Of a DNA stretch of 64,000 nucleotides, positions 1-8,023 are shown one piece after another. The notes below the pieces were generated by a model. It was not told the origin of the DNA and ran no database searches. It saw nothing but the letters and a program-made list of their open reading frames with translations. Both the position numbers and the translations under genes were made by a program. Location: NCBI RefSeq assembly GCF_021023135.1, contig NZ_PGFV01000001.1, positions 558,001-622,000 on the forward strand. The letters are read 5' to 3'. Source of the stretch: Brevibacterium sp. CCUG 69071. Its GTDB lineage: Bacteria > Actinomycetota > Actinomycetes > Actinomycetales > Brevibacteriaceae. Numbering within the stretch: the first letter of the stretch is position 1; every line of letters begins with the position of its first letter.

Positions 1-1368
1 CGCTTCGACGGCATGTTCTTCACCGCAGTCCGGTCCACGGGCATCTTCTGCCGACCGTCCTGTCCGGCGCGGACTCCGCTCCGGAAGAACGTCGACTTCT
101 ACATCACCGCTGCGGCTGCGGCCGAGGCCGGATTCCGTGCCTGCCGCCGCTGCCGACCCGACGCCAGTCCGAGCTCACCCGAATGGGACGTGCGAGCCGA
201 CGTCACGGGACGAGCGATGCGCCTGATCCGCGATGGCCACGTCGACCGCGAGGGCGTTGCGGGCCTGGCCTCGACACTCGGGTACAGCACCCGCCAGCTC
301 AGTCGGCTGATGCGTGAGGAACTCGGCGCGGGGCCGTTGGCGATCGCGCGGACGGAGAGGGTGCGGACCGCGCGAACCCTGGTGGAATCGACAGCGATGT
401 CGATGAGCGACATCGCCTTCGCCGCGGGGTTCTCGAGCATCAGACAGTTCAACGACACTTTCCGTCAGGTGTATTCGACCACGCCCCGCGAGCTGCGCGA
501 CGGAGCCGGAGCACCGAAGACCAGCGGCGATATCGTGCTCCGACTCGCATATCGCGCTCCTTTGGATCTCGACTACTTGTTCGCCTACCTCGGCGCCCGG
601 GCAGTCACCGGCATCGAGGCCGTCGACGAAACGGGCTACACACGGTCGATGCGACTCGCGCACGGTCCGGCCGTGCTCACGGTGCGCCGCGGCCGTGGAG
701 ACTTCGTCAGCTGTCGGCTGCGCTTGGCCGATACCCGAGATCTGGGCAGCGCAGTCGCCCGGGCCCGGCGGATCCTCGACCTCGATGCCGATCCCACGGC
801 AGTGGAATCGACCCTGCGGTCCGTCGGTCTGGGGGAGTTGGCCGACAGGTATCCCGGGGTGCGGTCACCCGGGCACAGCGACCCCGTGGAATTGGCGATC
901 AGGACCGTGTTGGGCCAGCAGATCTCCGTGACAGCGGCCCGCACCCACCTCAACCGCCTGGTCGCCGACATCGGGGAGGAACTCCCTCCGGAGCTCAGGC
1001 TCGGAGAGGTGGACCGCGTCTTTCCCACCGCCGAGGCGATCGCCTCGGTGCCTGAGGAGAACTGGGCCCTGCCGCAGCGTCGGATTCGGACGACCCGCAC
1101 GCTCGCCTCGGCGCTGGCATCCGGCGCGATCGATCTCGGCCCCGGCTGCGATCGGGAGGAGGCGAGCTCGAGACTCCTGGATCTGCCGGGAATCGGCCCA
1201 TGGAGCGCCGGCTATATCCGGATGAGAGCCCTCGGCGATCCGGACGTCCTGCTCGCCTCCGACCTCGGGGTGAAGAAGGCCCTGGACGATCTGGGCGGGG
1301 CCGTTCCTCAATGCAGTCCCTGGCGTTCGTACCTCACTCACCTGCTCTGGGCACACCACTCTGCATAA
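1..1368 (+). CDS. alkA: Ada-type methylphosphotriester/AraC domain fused to AlkA DNA-3-methyladenine glycosylase (5' partial)
   Basis: DNA alkylation repair protein; the reading frame is open through base 1, so a few N-terminal residues lie outside the window. Counting from the Met at base 13, Cys13, Cys17, Cys44 and Cys47 form the Ada zinc/methyl-acceptor site. An AraC-type helix-turn-helix spans about residues 65-165, followed by an AlkA N-terminal domain and a HhH-GPD glycosylase domain (about 270-450) with the [12 protein letters not shown] hairpin and the catalytic Asp in [10 protein letters not shown]. By family, the Ada half senses methyl phosphotriesters and activates repair genes while the AlkA half excises alkylated purines. 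There is no C-terminal O6-methyltransferase domain; that activity is supplied by ogt just downstream, probably in the same transcript. Confidence 0.94.
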   Translation, partial: RFDGMFFTAVRSTGIFCRPSCPARTPLRKNVDFYITAAAAAEAGFRACRRCRPDASPSSPEWDVRADVTGRAMRLIRDGHVDREGVAGLASTLGYSTRQLSRLMREELGAGPLAIARTERVRTARTLVESTAMSMSDIAFAAGFSSIRQFNDTFRQVYSTTPRELRDGAGAPKTSGDIVLRLAYRAPLDLDYLFAYLGARAVTGIEAVDETGYTRSMRLAHGPAVLTVRRGRGDFVSCRLRLADTRDLGSAVARARRILDLDADPTAVESTLRSVGLGELADRYPGVRSPGHSDPVELAIRTVLGQQISVTAARTHLNRLVADIGEELPPELRLGEVDRVFPTAEAIASVPEENWALPQRRIRTTRTLASALASGAIDLGPGCDREEASSRLLDLPGIGPWSAGYIRMRALGDPDVLLASDLGVKKALDDLGGAVPQCSPWRSYLTHLLWAHHSA

Positions 1369-1424
1369 ACCTCACCTGCACAGATCTCACCTGCACTTCG
1401 TACCGAAGAGAACCGGAGATGACC

Positions 1425-1961
1425 ATGACATCGACAACGACGACAGCCACCGCGCTGAGGTATGCGATCACCAATTCACTGGTGGGCGCGATCCTGCTGA
1501 CCTCCGACGGGAAGAATCTGACCGGACTCTATCTCGATGACTTCGACGAGATCATCGAGCGGCTGGCCGCGGTGGCGCGGTCGGAGCCACGCGAAGACCC
1601 AGACCTCGAGGTGTTTGCCGAGGCACGTCGGCAGCTGGGGGAGTACTTCGCGGGAGAGCGCACCACCTTCGACCTGCCGCTGGCCCCGGTCGGAACCGAC
1701 TTCCAACGCACCGTATGGGACGCAATCGGCCGCATTCCCTACGGCACCACATGCGGATACGGCGAGCTGGCGGCAGAAATCAACAGGCCGACAGCCGCCC
1801 GAGCGGTCGGAGCGGCGAACGGCAGGAACCCGATCAGCATCATCGTGCCCTGCCACCGGGTGATCGGGGCGAACGGATCACTGACCGGGTACGCCTGGGG
1901 CGAAGAGAAGAAGCGCACCCTGCTCGATCTCGAGGCGGGTGTGGTGGCGGCCCGACGCTAG
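1425..1961 (+). CDS. ogt: methylated-DNA--[protein]-cysteine S-methyltransferase
   Basis: Suicide repair enzyme that takes the methyl group from O6-methylguanine onto an active-site Cys. The motif [10 protein letters not shown] is present with the acceptor at about Cys143, and the preceding DNA-binding helix region ([22 protein letters not shown]) matches the family; 178 residues is the usual size. I chose the ATG at 1425 because GGAG (1415-1418) is then six bases away; the in-frame ATG at 1419 directly abuts that sequence. The gene follows the Ada-AlkA fusion by 56 bp, which splits the adaptive-response functions of E. coli Ada between two neighbouring genes. A strong hairpin follows at 2039-2076. 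Confidence 0.94.
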   Translation: MTSTTTTATALRYAITNSLVGAILLTSDGKNLTGLYLDDFDEIIERLAAVARSEPREDPDLEVFAEARRQLGEYFAGERTTFDLPLAPVGTDFQRTVWDAIGRIPYGTTCGYGELAAEINRPTAARAVGAANGRNPISIIVPCHRVIGANGSLTGYAWGEEKKRTLLDLEAGVVAARR

Positions 1962-2038
1962 CTCCGAGCGCTGTCGAGCTCGGGTCAGGCGAGCGACCCT
2001 GCGGGCCCCGGGTCAGATTCGGCTCGGTGCAACGTCGG

Positions 2039-2076
2039 GCTCGAAAAGGTCGTCGCAAGTGACGACTTTTTCGAGC
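2039..2076 (+). terminator. rho-independent-type terminator after ogt
   Basis: A 16-bp stem with one G-U pair (2039-2054 with 2061-2076) and a six-base loop; the 3' arm contains a run of five T. It lies about 80 bp after the ogt stop and in the right orientation. Confidence 0.75.
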
Positions 2077-2233
2077 TTCGCGTTGACCCACCGCTTCCGG
2101 GTGATCCTGGACCCACAATCGGACCGTTAACCCGTGGACGATCACGGTGAATACAGGGCATGACACGCGAGTCTCATACACACATTTTGGCCGATAACAC
2201 CCATGTAGACGCGGGCATGTGGCGGTGAATGGC

Positions 2234-2270
2234 GAAGAGCCGAAGTCATCTGATATGACTTCGGCTCTTC
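2234..2270 (-). terminator. hairpin terminator of tRNA-Ala
   Basis: A perfect 16-bp inverted repeat (2234-2249 with 2255-2270) with a five-base loop, immediately downstream of the minus-strand tRNA-Ala. There is no T tract, as is common for actinobacterial terminators. Confidence 0.7.
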
Positions 2271-2275
2271 TGCGG

Positions 2276-2348
2276 TGGAGGTAAGGGGATTCGAACCCCT
2301 GACCTTCTCCATGCCATGGAGACGCGCTACCAACTGCGCCATACCCCC
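2276..2348 (-). tRNA. tRNA-Ala (anticodon GGC)
   Basis: The reverse strand folds as a 73-nt cloverleaf: acceptor GGGGGTA/TACCTCC, D-arm GCGC/GCGC, anticodon stem TCTCC/GGAGA with loop ATGGCAT (anticodon GGC), and T-arm AGGGG/CCCCT with TTCGAAT. The discriminator is A and CCA is not encoded. Confidence 0.97.
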
Positions 2349-2426
2349 GCGTGCCTGATCAATATTACCCAGGGCCGGCCGTGACGCCAAATCGGATCAC
2401 AGTGACGCTTGCCACAGAGCTGAGGC

Positions 2427-2457
2427 GGCCGCCCCTGAGAGTTGTTCAGGGGCGGCC
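2427..2457 (-). terminator. hairpin downstream of the 75-residue gene
   Basis: A 12-bp perfect GC-rich stem (2427-2438 with 2446-2457) and a seven-base loop, about 90 bp after the stop of the minus-strand gene at 2550-2777. No T run follows, so the terminator role is inferred from position and stability. Confidence 0.45.
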
Positions 2458-2549
2458 ACCGGCGCACAGCCGTAACCAGGCACCCGGTCCGAACCGAGGA
2501 CACCAGAGCCCGACCCGGCACTCAAGCAACCAGACACCCGGTCCGGCCG

Positions 2550-2777
2550 TCAGACGAACGGCCTGACCTGGCTCAGGTAGCGGACGATATCGCGTTCGCG
2601 CTGCTCGGCAAGCGACTTCTGCCGTACCCGGCTGCGCAGCTGGGCCTCTCGGCGCTGAACGAGCACGTGGCTGCGTGCTTCGGATGCGGTCGCCGGGCGG
2701 CGAGCCCATTGGATCAACCGCAGTCCGGTGCTCAGTGCCAGTCGACGTGGAATTGTGAATGGAAATGCAATGGACAA
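2550..2777 (-). CDS. small basic hypothetical protein (75 aa)
   Basis: A short basic protein rich in Arg, with a hydrophobic N-terminal stretch (SIAFPFTIPRRLALSTGL) that could be a membrane-associating helix, followed by a charged helix (about residues 45-65). No enzymatic motif is visible and I do not assign a function. The start is a TTG at 2775-2777, supported by a strong AAAGGAG with six bases of spacing; no ATG or GTG fits better. The upstream region (about 2778-2890) is noticeably AT-rich, as expected for a promoter. Small proteins of this look are common in Micrococcales genomes, but that is a recollection, not a search result. Confidence 0.6.
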   Translation of the reverse strand: MSIAFPFTIPRRLALSTGLRLIQWARRPATASEARSHVLVQRREAQLRSRVRQKSLAEQRERDIVRYLSQVRPFV

Positions 2778-3208
2778 AACTGCTCCTTTACGTTTTCGGG
2801 CAGGAGAAATCCCCGAATGGCGATAAATGAGAATAGTTCAGCTAACCCGCGCAATGTGGCAGGTTGAGTTGAATAGTTACGATAGCTCTCGGCAGTGCAC
2901 GAGTTCCGCGAGGAGGAGTGTGTCAGGCCATAGGCTCCGACTGCGCGTTGTCGATCCGCGTAGGCGGTCGATCTGCGGAGGTCGGAAGGGCGCCAAGCAG
3001 ACTCGAGCGGAGTCAGAGCCGAAGGTGTCGCTGTTGACCGTGAACGAACGTGCCTGGTGAACGACGCTGTCCCGTGCAGTCACGTGTCGATACCGCGCTG
3101 ACAGGCCAGAGCAGGCCTATGCGTGGGTTCGGAGCAGTGTGGTCCTGCGAAAGAAAGCGTACCGGTGTTCAGTCGACCGGTGGAGAAAGACGAAGAGTAC
3201 GGCTGAGA
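2778..3208. other. intergenic stretch without a supported gene
   Basis: About 430 bp between two small minus-strand genes. The part next to the 75-residue gene (about 2778-2890) is AT-rich and probably carries its promoter. Reading frames elsewhere lack ribosome binding sites and have biased, low-complexity translations, so I call none. Confidence 0.5.
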
Positions 3209-3316
3209 TCAGCCGGCGAGTCCTTGTCCGCCAATCAGGCAGGCAGCGTAACCGCCATGGCAGCGAACGCCGAAGCATGTTCGGAGGTCGGGGTCTGCGA
3301 TCTGGATGTTCATCAT
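3209..3316 (-). CDS. possible 35-residue Cys-containing peptide
   Basis: On the minus strand AAAGGAG (3327-3333) is followed after ten bases by two consecutive ATG codons (3314-3316 and 3311-3313) and a 35-codon frame ending in TGA. The peptide has an acidic start (NIQIADPD) and a Gly/Ala-rich end with three Cys (about positions 14, 19 and 26; TCFGVRC and YAACLIGG). It is too short for a domain call. The Cys spacing and Gly-rich tail are compatible with a secreted or modified peptide, but no modifying enzyme, transporter or immunity gene is nearby, so this is only a suggestion. The frame could be chance; the ribosome binding site and the AT-rich leader upstream are the arguments for it. Confidence 0.35.
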   Translation of the reverse strand: MMNIQIADPDLRTCFGVRCHGGYAACLIGGQGLAG

Positions 3317-3333
3317 CGAAGCTGCGCTCCTTT

Positions 3334-3548
3334 CTTGGTCGTGGATCTCGGGTGAGCGGCGTCAACGCTCAGATTTCAAAGAATGCAATTCTGGGTTTTA
3401 TGCGAATCCGTAATTGCACTTATGAATTTAGCACAGCTTCTGAGTTCAATGGAAGTTCTGTTCACAATTTCTGAACTTTTCTTCCGCAGCGTCAGGTCAG
3501 GAGTCGTATGAACCAGCCATCGCCGTTCGTCCAGCCCATCCAAATCAC
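3334..3548 (-). promoter_or_regulatory. AT-rich control region with inverted repeat
   Basis: The core of this stretch (about 3365-3480) is far richer in A/T than the rest of the window. It contains an inverted repeat GTTCA-N7-TGAAC at 3460-3476 and several promoter-like hexamers reading toward the 35-residue peptide, such as TTGAAC with TTCATA 17 bases away. This looks like an upstream control region of the minus-strand peptide; no gene is seen in it. Confidence 0.4.
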
Positions 3549-3611
3549 GAGGTCGACTCGATGCATTGCGAGGTCAATTCGATGAATTGCAACGTCGACT
3601 CGATCGAGTGC
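3549..3611. repeat. three tandem imperfect 21-bp repeats
   Basis: Three contiguous 21-base units (3549-3569, 3570-3590, 3591-3611) share the pattern rrsGTCrAyTCGATsrAkTGC. They end 84 bp before the universal stress gene and about 45 bp before a possible -10 (TAGAAT, 3657-3662). Two helical turns per unit would place three binding sites on one DNA face. Confidence 0.7.
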
Positions 3612-3695
3612 GATGATGACGCGACCGACGTGGACCCCAGGCCACAGGTTCCCAAGTAGAATCGACTCAGACTCGCGCCTAGCTGGGAGAACACA

Positions 3696-4589
3696 ATGTC
3701 ACAGGATGCAGCAGCCACGACTCGACGACTGGTCGTCGGGTACATCGCGACCGACCGTGGTCGGGACGCCGTCTCGTTGGCCATCTCGATCGCACGATCG
3801 GTCGAGATCGAACTCGTCGTCACGATCGTGCGGCCCGAATCATCGAACTTCACCGCAGGCAATGCCATTCCGCAGGACGGCACCGGCATCGTCGAACAGC
3901 AGCTCGATGAATGGCTCGACGAAGCATTGGCCCTCATCCCGGATGACGTGACTGCTCGTGGAGTCATCCACACGGCTGCGAACGAGTCGATCGGGCTGAT
4001 GGAGGTCGCCGAGGCCGAGGGTGCCCTGGGCATCGTCATCGGGGCCCGAGCCACCACCTTGATGCGTCAGTTCCGCATCGGCACCGTTGCGTCGACGCTG
4101 CTCCACGCCTCAGAGGTTCCCGTCATCCTCGCGCCCTCGGGGAATTCGGATATCGGCCCGATCTCGCGCATCACCGCGCTGTTCGGGGCGCGACCCGGTG
4201 CGGCCTCGCTGATCGGCGCCGCCGTGCAGACCGCCGCAGGTCTCGACGTCGACCTCCGCCTGCTGTCCCTGATCGAAAACGACGGCCTGCTGGAGGACGA
4301 GGTCCAGGAGATCACCGAATTCGCCGAGGAGTATGGGGGAGCGGTCCTCGCAGGTCGCGCCAAGGACATGTTCGAGTCCGGCCGGGCGAGAGTGAAGTCT
4401 CAGGCCGGTGCCGATATCGAAGAGGCCGCCGAGAACGTCGACTGGCTCCCGGGCGAACTCGCCTTCATCGGCTCGAGCCGACTCGGCCGCGGCGGCAAGG
4501 TGTTCGCGGGAGCTCGGGCCAGGCGTCTCCTGCGGGTTCTTCCCGTTCCGGTCGTCGTGGTGCCGAGGCGCTCGGCCAGCCGCCTGTGA
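3696..4589 (+). CDS. tandem-domain universal stress protein
   Basis: A 297-residue cytoplasmic protein made of two Usp (HUP-fold) domains: about residues 10-145 (RRLVVGYIATDRGRDA start, GIVIGARAT and VPVILAP near the end) and 155-290 (ending LPVPVVVVPRR). The nucleotide-binding consensus G-x2-G-x9-G-S/T is only loosely kept (GARATTLMRQFRIGT), so ATP binding is uncertain. Such proteins act in stress survival in actinobacteria. GGGAG precedes the ATG. The start of the hydrolase gene overlaps its stop (GTGA at 4586-4589), so the two are translationally coupled. The 21-bp repeats upstream are a candidate control site. Confidence 0.88.
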   Translation: MSQDAAATTRRLVVGYIATDRGRDAVSLAISIARSVEIELVVTIVRPESSNFTAGNAIPQDGTGIVEQQLDEWLDEALALIPDDVTARGVIHTAANESIGLMEVAEAEGALGIVIGARATTLMRQFRIGTVASTLLHASEVPVILAPSGNSDIGPISRITALFGARPGAASLIGAAVQTAAGLDVDLRLLSLIENDGLLEDEVQEITEFAEEYGGAVLAGRAKDMFESGRARVKSQAGADIEEAAENVDWLPGELAFIGSSRLGRGGKVFAGARARRLLRVLPVPVVVVPRRSASRL

Positions 4590-5503
4590 CGGCACCCGTG
4601 AGAGCAGGGGCCCGCCGCATCGATCTAGAGGTCGCTGACCACACCACACCTGCGTGGCTGCATCCCAGAGAGTCGAGCAGGCGTCCGCTGCTGATGATCC
4701 ACGGCTTCCGCGGGGACCATCATGGAATGGACCTCATCGCTGCGGCCGTCAGGGACCGTGACGTCATCGTTCCCGATCTGCCCGGATTCGGACTCTCGGC
4801 GCCCCTGGCCGCAGGGCTGAGCATCGACGCCTATGTCGGCTATCTCTGTGCACTCCGCGCCGAGGTGGCCAGGCGGTGGCAGCGCCCGCCCGTCGTCCTC
4901 GGGCATTCCTTCGGATCGATCCTCGTCAGTCACCTCGCGGCCCGCCTGTCACAGGCCGGTCAACACGCGACCCAGACTCAGCCGGAGCGCGGGGAGCTCT
5001 CGGAGCTTGTCCTCATCAACCCGATCACCACTCCGGCCCTCGAAGGCTCCGCCCGCTTCCTCACCGGTCTCACCCGCGTCTACTACGGTCTCGGCGCGCG
5101 CCTCCAGGAGCGTGCGGGACACCAGCTGTTGGCCAATCCGCTCATCGTGCGAATGATGAGCGAGGTGATGGCGACGACGAAGGATCGGGGCCTGCGGCGT
5201 TATATCCACGACCAGCATGCGAAGCACTTCTCCACCTTCTCCGACCGGGCGTCTTTGGCGGAGGCCTTCGAGACCTCGGTCTCGCACACCGTCACCGAGG
5301 TGGCCGAGGAGCTGACCATGCCTACCCTCGTCATCGCGGGCGACCGTGACGCGATCGCACCTATCGGACCGACACGTGAGTTCGTCGCGAAGCTGCCCGA
5401 TGCACGGTTCGTCGAACTCGGCGGGGTCGGTCACCTGGTTCACTACGAACGCCCGGAAGCGACCGCCTCGGGGATCATGGAATTCGCACGGGACAGGGAC
5501 TGA
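4586..5503 (+). CDS. alpha/beta hydrolase
   Basis: A 305-residue alpha/beta-hydrolase-fold enzyme. Visible elements are the oxyanion-hole HGFRGDHHG (about residue 38), PDLPGFGLS, the nucleophile elbow GHSFGS, the acidic residue in AGDRDAIAP and the catalytic His in GVGHLVHYERP. The substrate cannot be told from the sequence. The start is a GTG whose last two bases join the TGA of the upstream Usp gene; a GTG four codons further in is also possible. Coupled expression with a stress protein hints at a detoxification or lipid-turnover role, which is inference. Confidence 0.85.
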   Translation: MTAPVRAGARRIDLEVADHTTPAWLHPRESSRRPLLMIHGFRGDHHGMDLIAAAVRDRDVIVPDLPGFGLSAPLAAGLSIDAYVGYLCALRAEVARRWQRPPVVLGHSFGSILVSHLAARLSQAGQHATQTQPERGELSELVLINPITTPALEGSARFLTGLTRVYYGLGARLQERAGHQLLANPLIVRMMSEVMATTKDRGLRRYIHDQHAKHFSTFSDRASLAEAFETSVSHTVTEVAEELTMPTLVIAGDRDAIAPIGPTREFVAKLPDARFVELGGVGHLVHYERPEATASGIMEFARDRD

Positions 5504-5642
5504 ACCCGCATCTCCCAACCGCTGCAACACGCCTGAAACGGACACTCGACGACTCGCAGCGGAGAGCCGATATCCCGAGGACGACGCGCGGAAACCCGCG
5601 CTTCCGACGTCGACGTACGCAGGCCCGAGGACGAAATGCAGA

Positions 5643-5676
5643 AAAGGGCCGCCGCGCAGCAGCGCAGCGGCCCTTT
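5643..5676 (-). terminator. terminator between convergent genes
   Basis: A ten-base stem AAAGGGCCGC/GCGGCCCTTT (5643-5652 with 5667-5676) with an internal GCGC/GCGC helix. On the minus strand it ends in TTTT just after the 77-residue gene; it can also serve the hydrolase gene on the plus strand. Confidence 0.7.
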
Positions 5677-5687
5677 CGAGCAGTGGT

Positions 5688-5921
5688 TCAGGCGCGCGGA
5701 CGCGGATCCCTGATCCACATGTAGATCATCGGGAGCAGGAAGGCGAACGACGAGAGGAGCAGGCCCGCCCAGAACACCCAGAACTCGGTGCCGGCGGGCG
5801 AGGAGAACGAGGCGCCGAACAGATAGAGTCCGAATACGAAGAGAGCGAAGGCGATGACGAAGACGACGACGTCAGCGAACGATGCTGAGTTCCGAGTTCT
5901 CTTCGTTGCGATATTGGACAT
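5688..5921 (-). CDS. small two-helix membrane protein (77 aa)
   Basis: A short protein with two clear hydrophobic segments (about residues 17-38 and 46-68), a charged N-terminus and a basic tail (RDPRPRA). It resembles small integral membrane proteins often seen next to transporters in actinobacteria, but I do not recognise a named family. The start is secure: GGAGGAG lies three bases before the ATG. It is followed by a terminator and preceded by the holin-like gene on the same strand with a 77-bp gap, so the two may be cotranscribed. Confidence 0.8.
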   Translation of the reverse strand: MSNIATKRTRNSASFADVVVFVIAFALFVFGLYLFGASFSSPAGTEFWVFWAGLLLSSFAFLLPMIYMWIRDPRPRA

Positions 5922-5998
5922 GGTCTCCTCCGGCGATGATTCTGCGGTCCTGTGGGCACTCTGCAGATCAGTCTACATGGCGTAGAGAAGCTTTCCGC

Positions 5999-6415
5999 TC
6001 ACCGCTCCCGGTCGGCGCTTCGCTCCGGAACCAGCCAGCCCAGCAGGGCAGAGACGATCGAGACGATGATCGCGGCGAAGATGGCTGAGAAGAAGAAGCT
6101 GTCGATCGTGAACTCGAACGGGGTGAAGCCGCTGAGCCAACTGGTCAGGGCGAGCATGATCGCGTTGATGACGATTGAGAACAGGCCCAGGGTCAGGCAG
6201 GTGATCGGCGCGGAGATGAAGCTGAGGATGGGTTTGATGAATCCGTTCGCCAGACCGAAGATAAGCCCGACCACGAGGTAGGAGATGATCATCGCCGGAA
6301 TGTGTCCGGTCTGCTCCTCGACGAGGGGATTGCCGGAGATGGCGACGCCTGGCAGAAGCCATGCCGCCACCCAGATCGCACACGCATTCACCACAACTCG
6401 AGCAAGGAAGTTCAT
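5999..6415 (-). CDS. YvlD-like phage holin family IV membrane protein
   Basis: A 138-residue protein with four hydrophobic segments and the conserved core GLIFGLANGFIKPILS followed by ITCLTLGLFSIVINA, typical of the Mycobacterial 4-TMS phage holin superfamily IV (YvlD-like). Despite the family name these are ordinary chromosomal membrane proteins linked to envelope function; no lysis module is present. The ATG at 6413-6415 begins MNFLARVVVN. Divergent from the MFS gene at 6622. Confidence 0.85.
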   Translation of the reverse strand: MNFLARVVVNACAIWVAAWLLPGVAISGNPLVEEQTGHIPAMIISYLVVGLIFGLANGFIKPILSFISAPITCLTLGLFSIVINAIMLALTSWLSGFTPFEFTIDSFFFSAIFAAIIVSIVSALLGWLVPERSADRER

Positions 6416-6621
6416 GCTCGTATACTCCCAGATCCGCCTGCATTCTTACTGAGTCGCCGATGGGAATGAGGTCCGTGCCGACGGCCGGACGGCACCGGGT
6501 AGTCTGGGGGAAGACGCCCACCGGCGTCGGGATACGACATGTGCATCTACCGAGTGATTTGATCCAGGTCACCACGGCGGCACAGACTCCCGCAACAGTG
6601 GGAGAACAACACTGGATTGGT

Positions 6622-7887
6622 ATGTCACATAAGGAACTCTCACGCACCGAAGAGGCAGACGGCTCCCCGACCCTGTTCTCCACCGTCGGCCGCAGCTACT
6701 TCCCGATCGCCTTCATGGCTCGGATGCCGTTCGCCATGGTCGTCATCGGCGTCCTCACCCTCGTCGTCGCCGGCAGGGACTCGCTGAGCCTGGGCGGCAT
6801 CAACTCCGCCATGGTCGGTCTCGGCACGGCGATCTTCGGTTCGTTCATCGGTGCCGCGGCGGACCGGTGGGGACAACGCTATGTGCTGCTGACGGTCGGG
6901 CTGCTCAACTGTCTGGCACTGCTCTTCATGGCGTGGGTCGTGTTCAGCCCCCTGCCCGATGCCGTGGTGCTCATCGCCGCCTTCGCGATCGGCGCCACCT
7001 CCCCGCAGGTCGCTCCCATGTCTCGGTCCCGCCTCGTCGAGATCGTCACGACCAGACTGCAGGGGCCCCGGCAACCGAAGATACTCAACGGAACCATGGC
7101 CTACGAATCGGCCGCAGACGAGGTCATCTTCGTCTTCGGTCCCTTCATCGTCGGACTCCTCGCCACAGCCTTCACCCCCGTGGCCCCGATCTTCGGCGCC
7201 ATCGTCCTCACCCTGGCCTTCGTCTCGGCCTTCGCACTCCACCCGAGCGGACGGGCCCGACGGACCGGGGATGCGGCTCAGACACCCGTCCAGAGTCCGG
7301 CCCGGGAGCTGTTCACCGGCGGGGTCTTCGTCGTCGTCCTCGGCGTGTTCGGCATCGGCCTGGTCTTCGGTTCGACACTGACGGCACTGACCGCGCTGAT
7401 GAACGACATCGGCCACCCGGAGGAGGCCGGTCTCGTCTACGGAATGATGGGCATCGGGTCGGCGATCCTCGCGATCTCGGTGGCCCTGTTCTCACCGCGC
7501 TACGCGCTCTGGGCGCGGTGGCTGTCCTTCGCACCGCTCATGCTCGGCGGGGCGACCATCATGGCCGTGTCCGACCGGCTGAGCGGCATCGTCATCGCGC
7601 TGCTGCTGATGGGCTCTGCGGTCGGTCCCACGCTCGTCACGCTGTTCAGTCTTGCCGCGGAACGGTCCCCGCTGGGACGTTCGGCCACGGTGATGTCGAT
7701 GGCCGGCTCCGCGATCATCGTCGGCCAGTCCGTGGCTTCGGCCGTCAACGGAATCCTCGCCGAGGAGGTCGGCACTGCCGCTGCCATGGCCGTTCCCATC
7801 GCGGCCGCAGCCATCGTTTTCGTCGCCGGTCTGCTCAACCTGCTCGTCGGCTCATCGGCGCGAAAAAGAGACCTGGTTCACTCGTAG
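6622..7887 (+). CDS. MFS transporter
   Basis: A 421-residue major facilitator superfamily protein with about 12 hydrophobic segments and a central cytoplasmic loop (about residues 205-225). The segment AAADRWGQRYVLL matches the MFS loop 2-3 motif. The substrate is unknown; the layout resembles small drug or metabolite exporters. I set the start at the ATG of MSHKELSRTEE, because the frame upstream of it lacks transporter-like sequence and overlaps the divergent promoter region. No strong ribosome binding site is seen for it. Confidence 0.82.
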   Translation: MSHKELSRTEEADGSPTLFSTVGRSYFPIAFMARMPFAMVVIGVLTLVVAGRDSLSLGGINSAMVGLGTAIFGSFIGAAADRWGQRYVLLTVGLLNCLALLFMAWVVFSPLPDAVVLIAAFAIGATSPQVAPMSRSRLVEIVTTRLQGPRQPKILNGTMAYESAADEVIFVFGPFIVGLLATAFTPVAPIFGAIVLTLAFVSAFALHPSGRARRTGDAAQTPVQSPARELFTGGVFVVVLGVFGIGLVFGSTLTALTALMNDIGHPEEAGLVYGMMGIGSAILAISVALFSPRYALWARWLSFAPLMLGGATIMAVSDRLSGIVIALLLMGSAVGPTLVTLFSLAAERSPLGRSATVMSMAGSAIIVGQSVASAVNGILAEEVGTAAAMAVPIAAAAIVFVAGLLNLLVGSSARKRDLVHS

Positions 7888-7898
7888 TTTCCGCGTTG

Positions 7899-7915
7899 TG
7901 GGACGGTGCGTCCCA
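7899..7915 (+). terminator. short hairpin after the MFS gene
   Basis: TGGGACG/CGTCCCA stem with a three-base loop, twelve bases after the MFS stop. It is a weak candidate terminator without a T run. Confidence 0.35.
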
Positions 7916-8023
7916 GTGATCGCCGCGTGTGACCCATCACTCGGCGAAGAGTAAGATCTCCGCTTGGCCCACGTGAATCGCACAAGGAATCGTGTGATTG
8001 CACAGCACTACGGAAAGCACACT

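Noticed and set aside
3050..3474. Plus-strand frames in the gene-poor region after tRNA-Ala
   Set aside because: No ribosome binding sites, Arg/Ser-rich random-looking translations; the minus strand has the better signals.
5999..6415. Holin-family gene as a sign of prophage
   Set aside because: This holin IV (YvlD-like) family is chromosomal; there are no endolysin, structural or integrase genes nearby.
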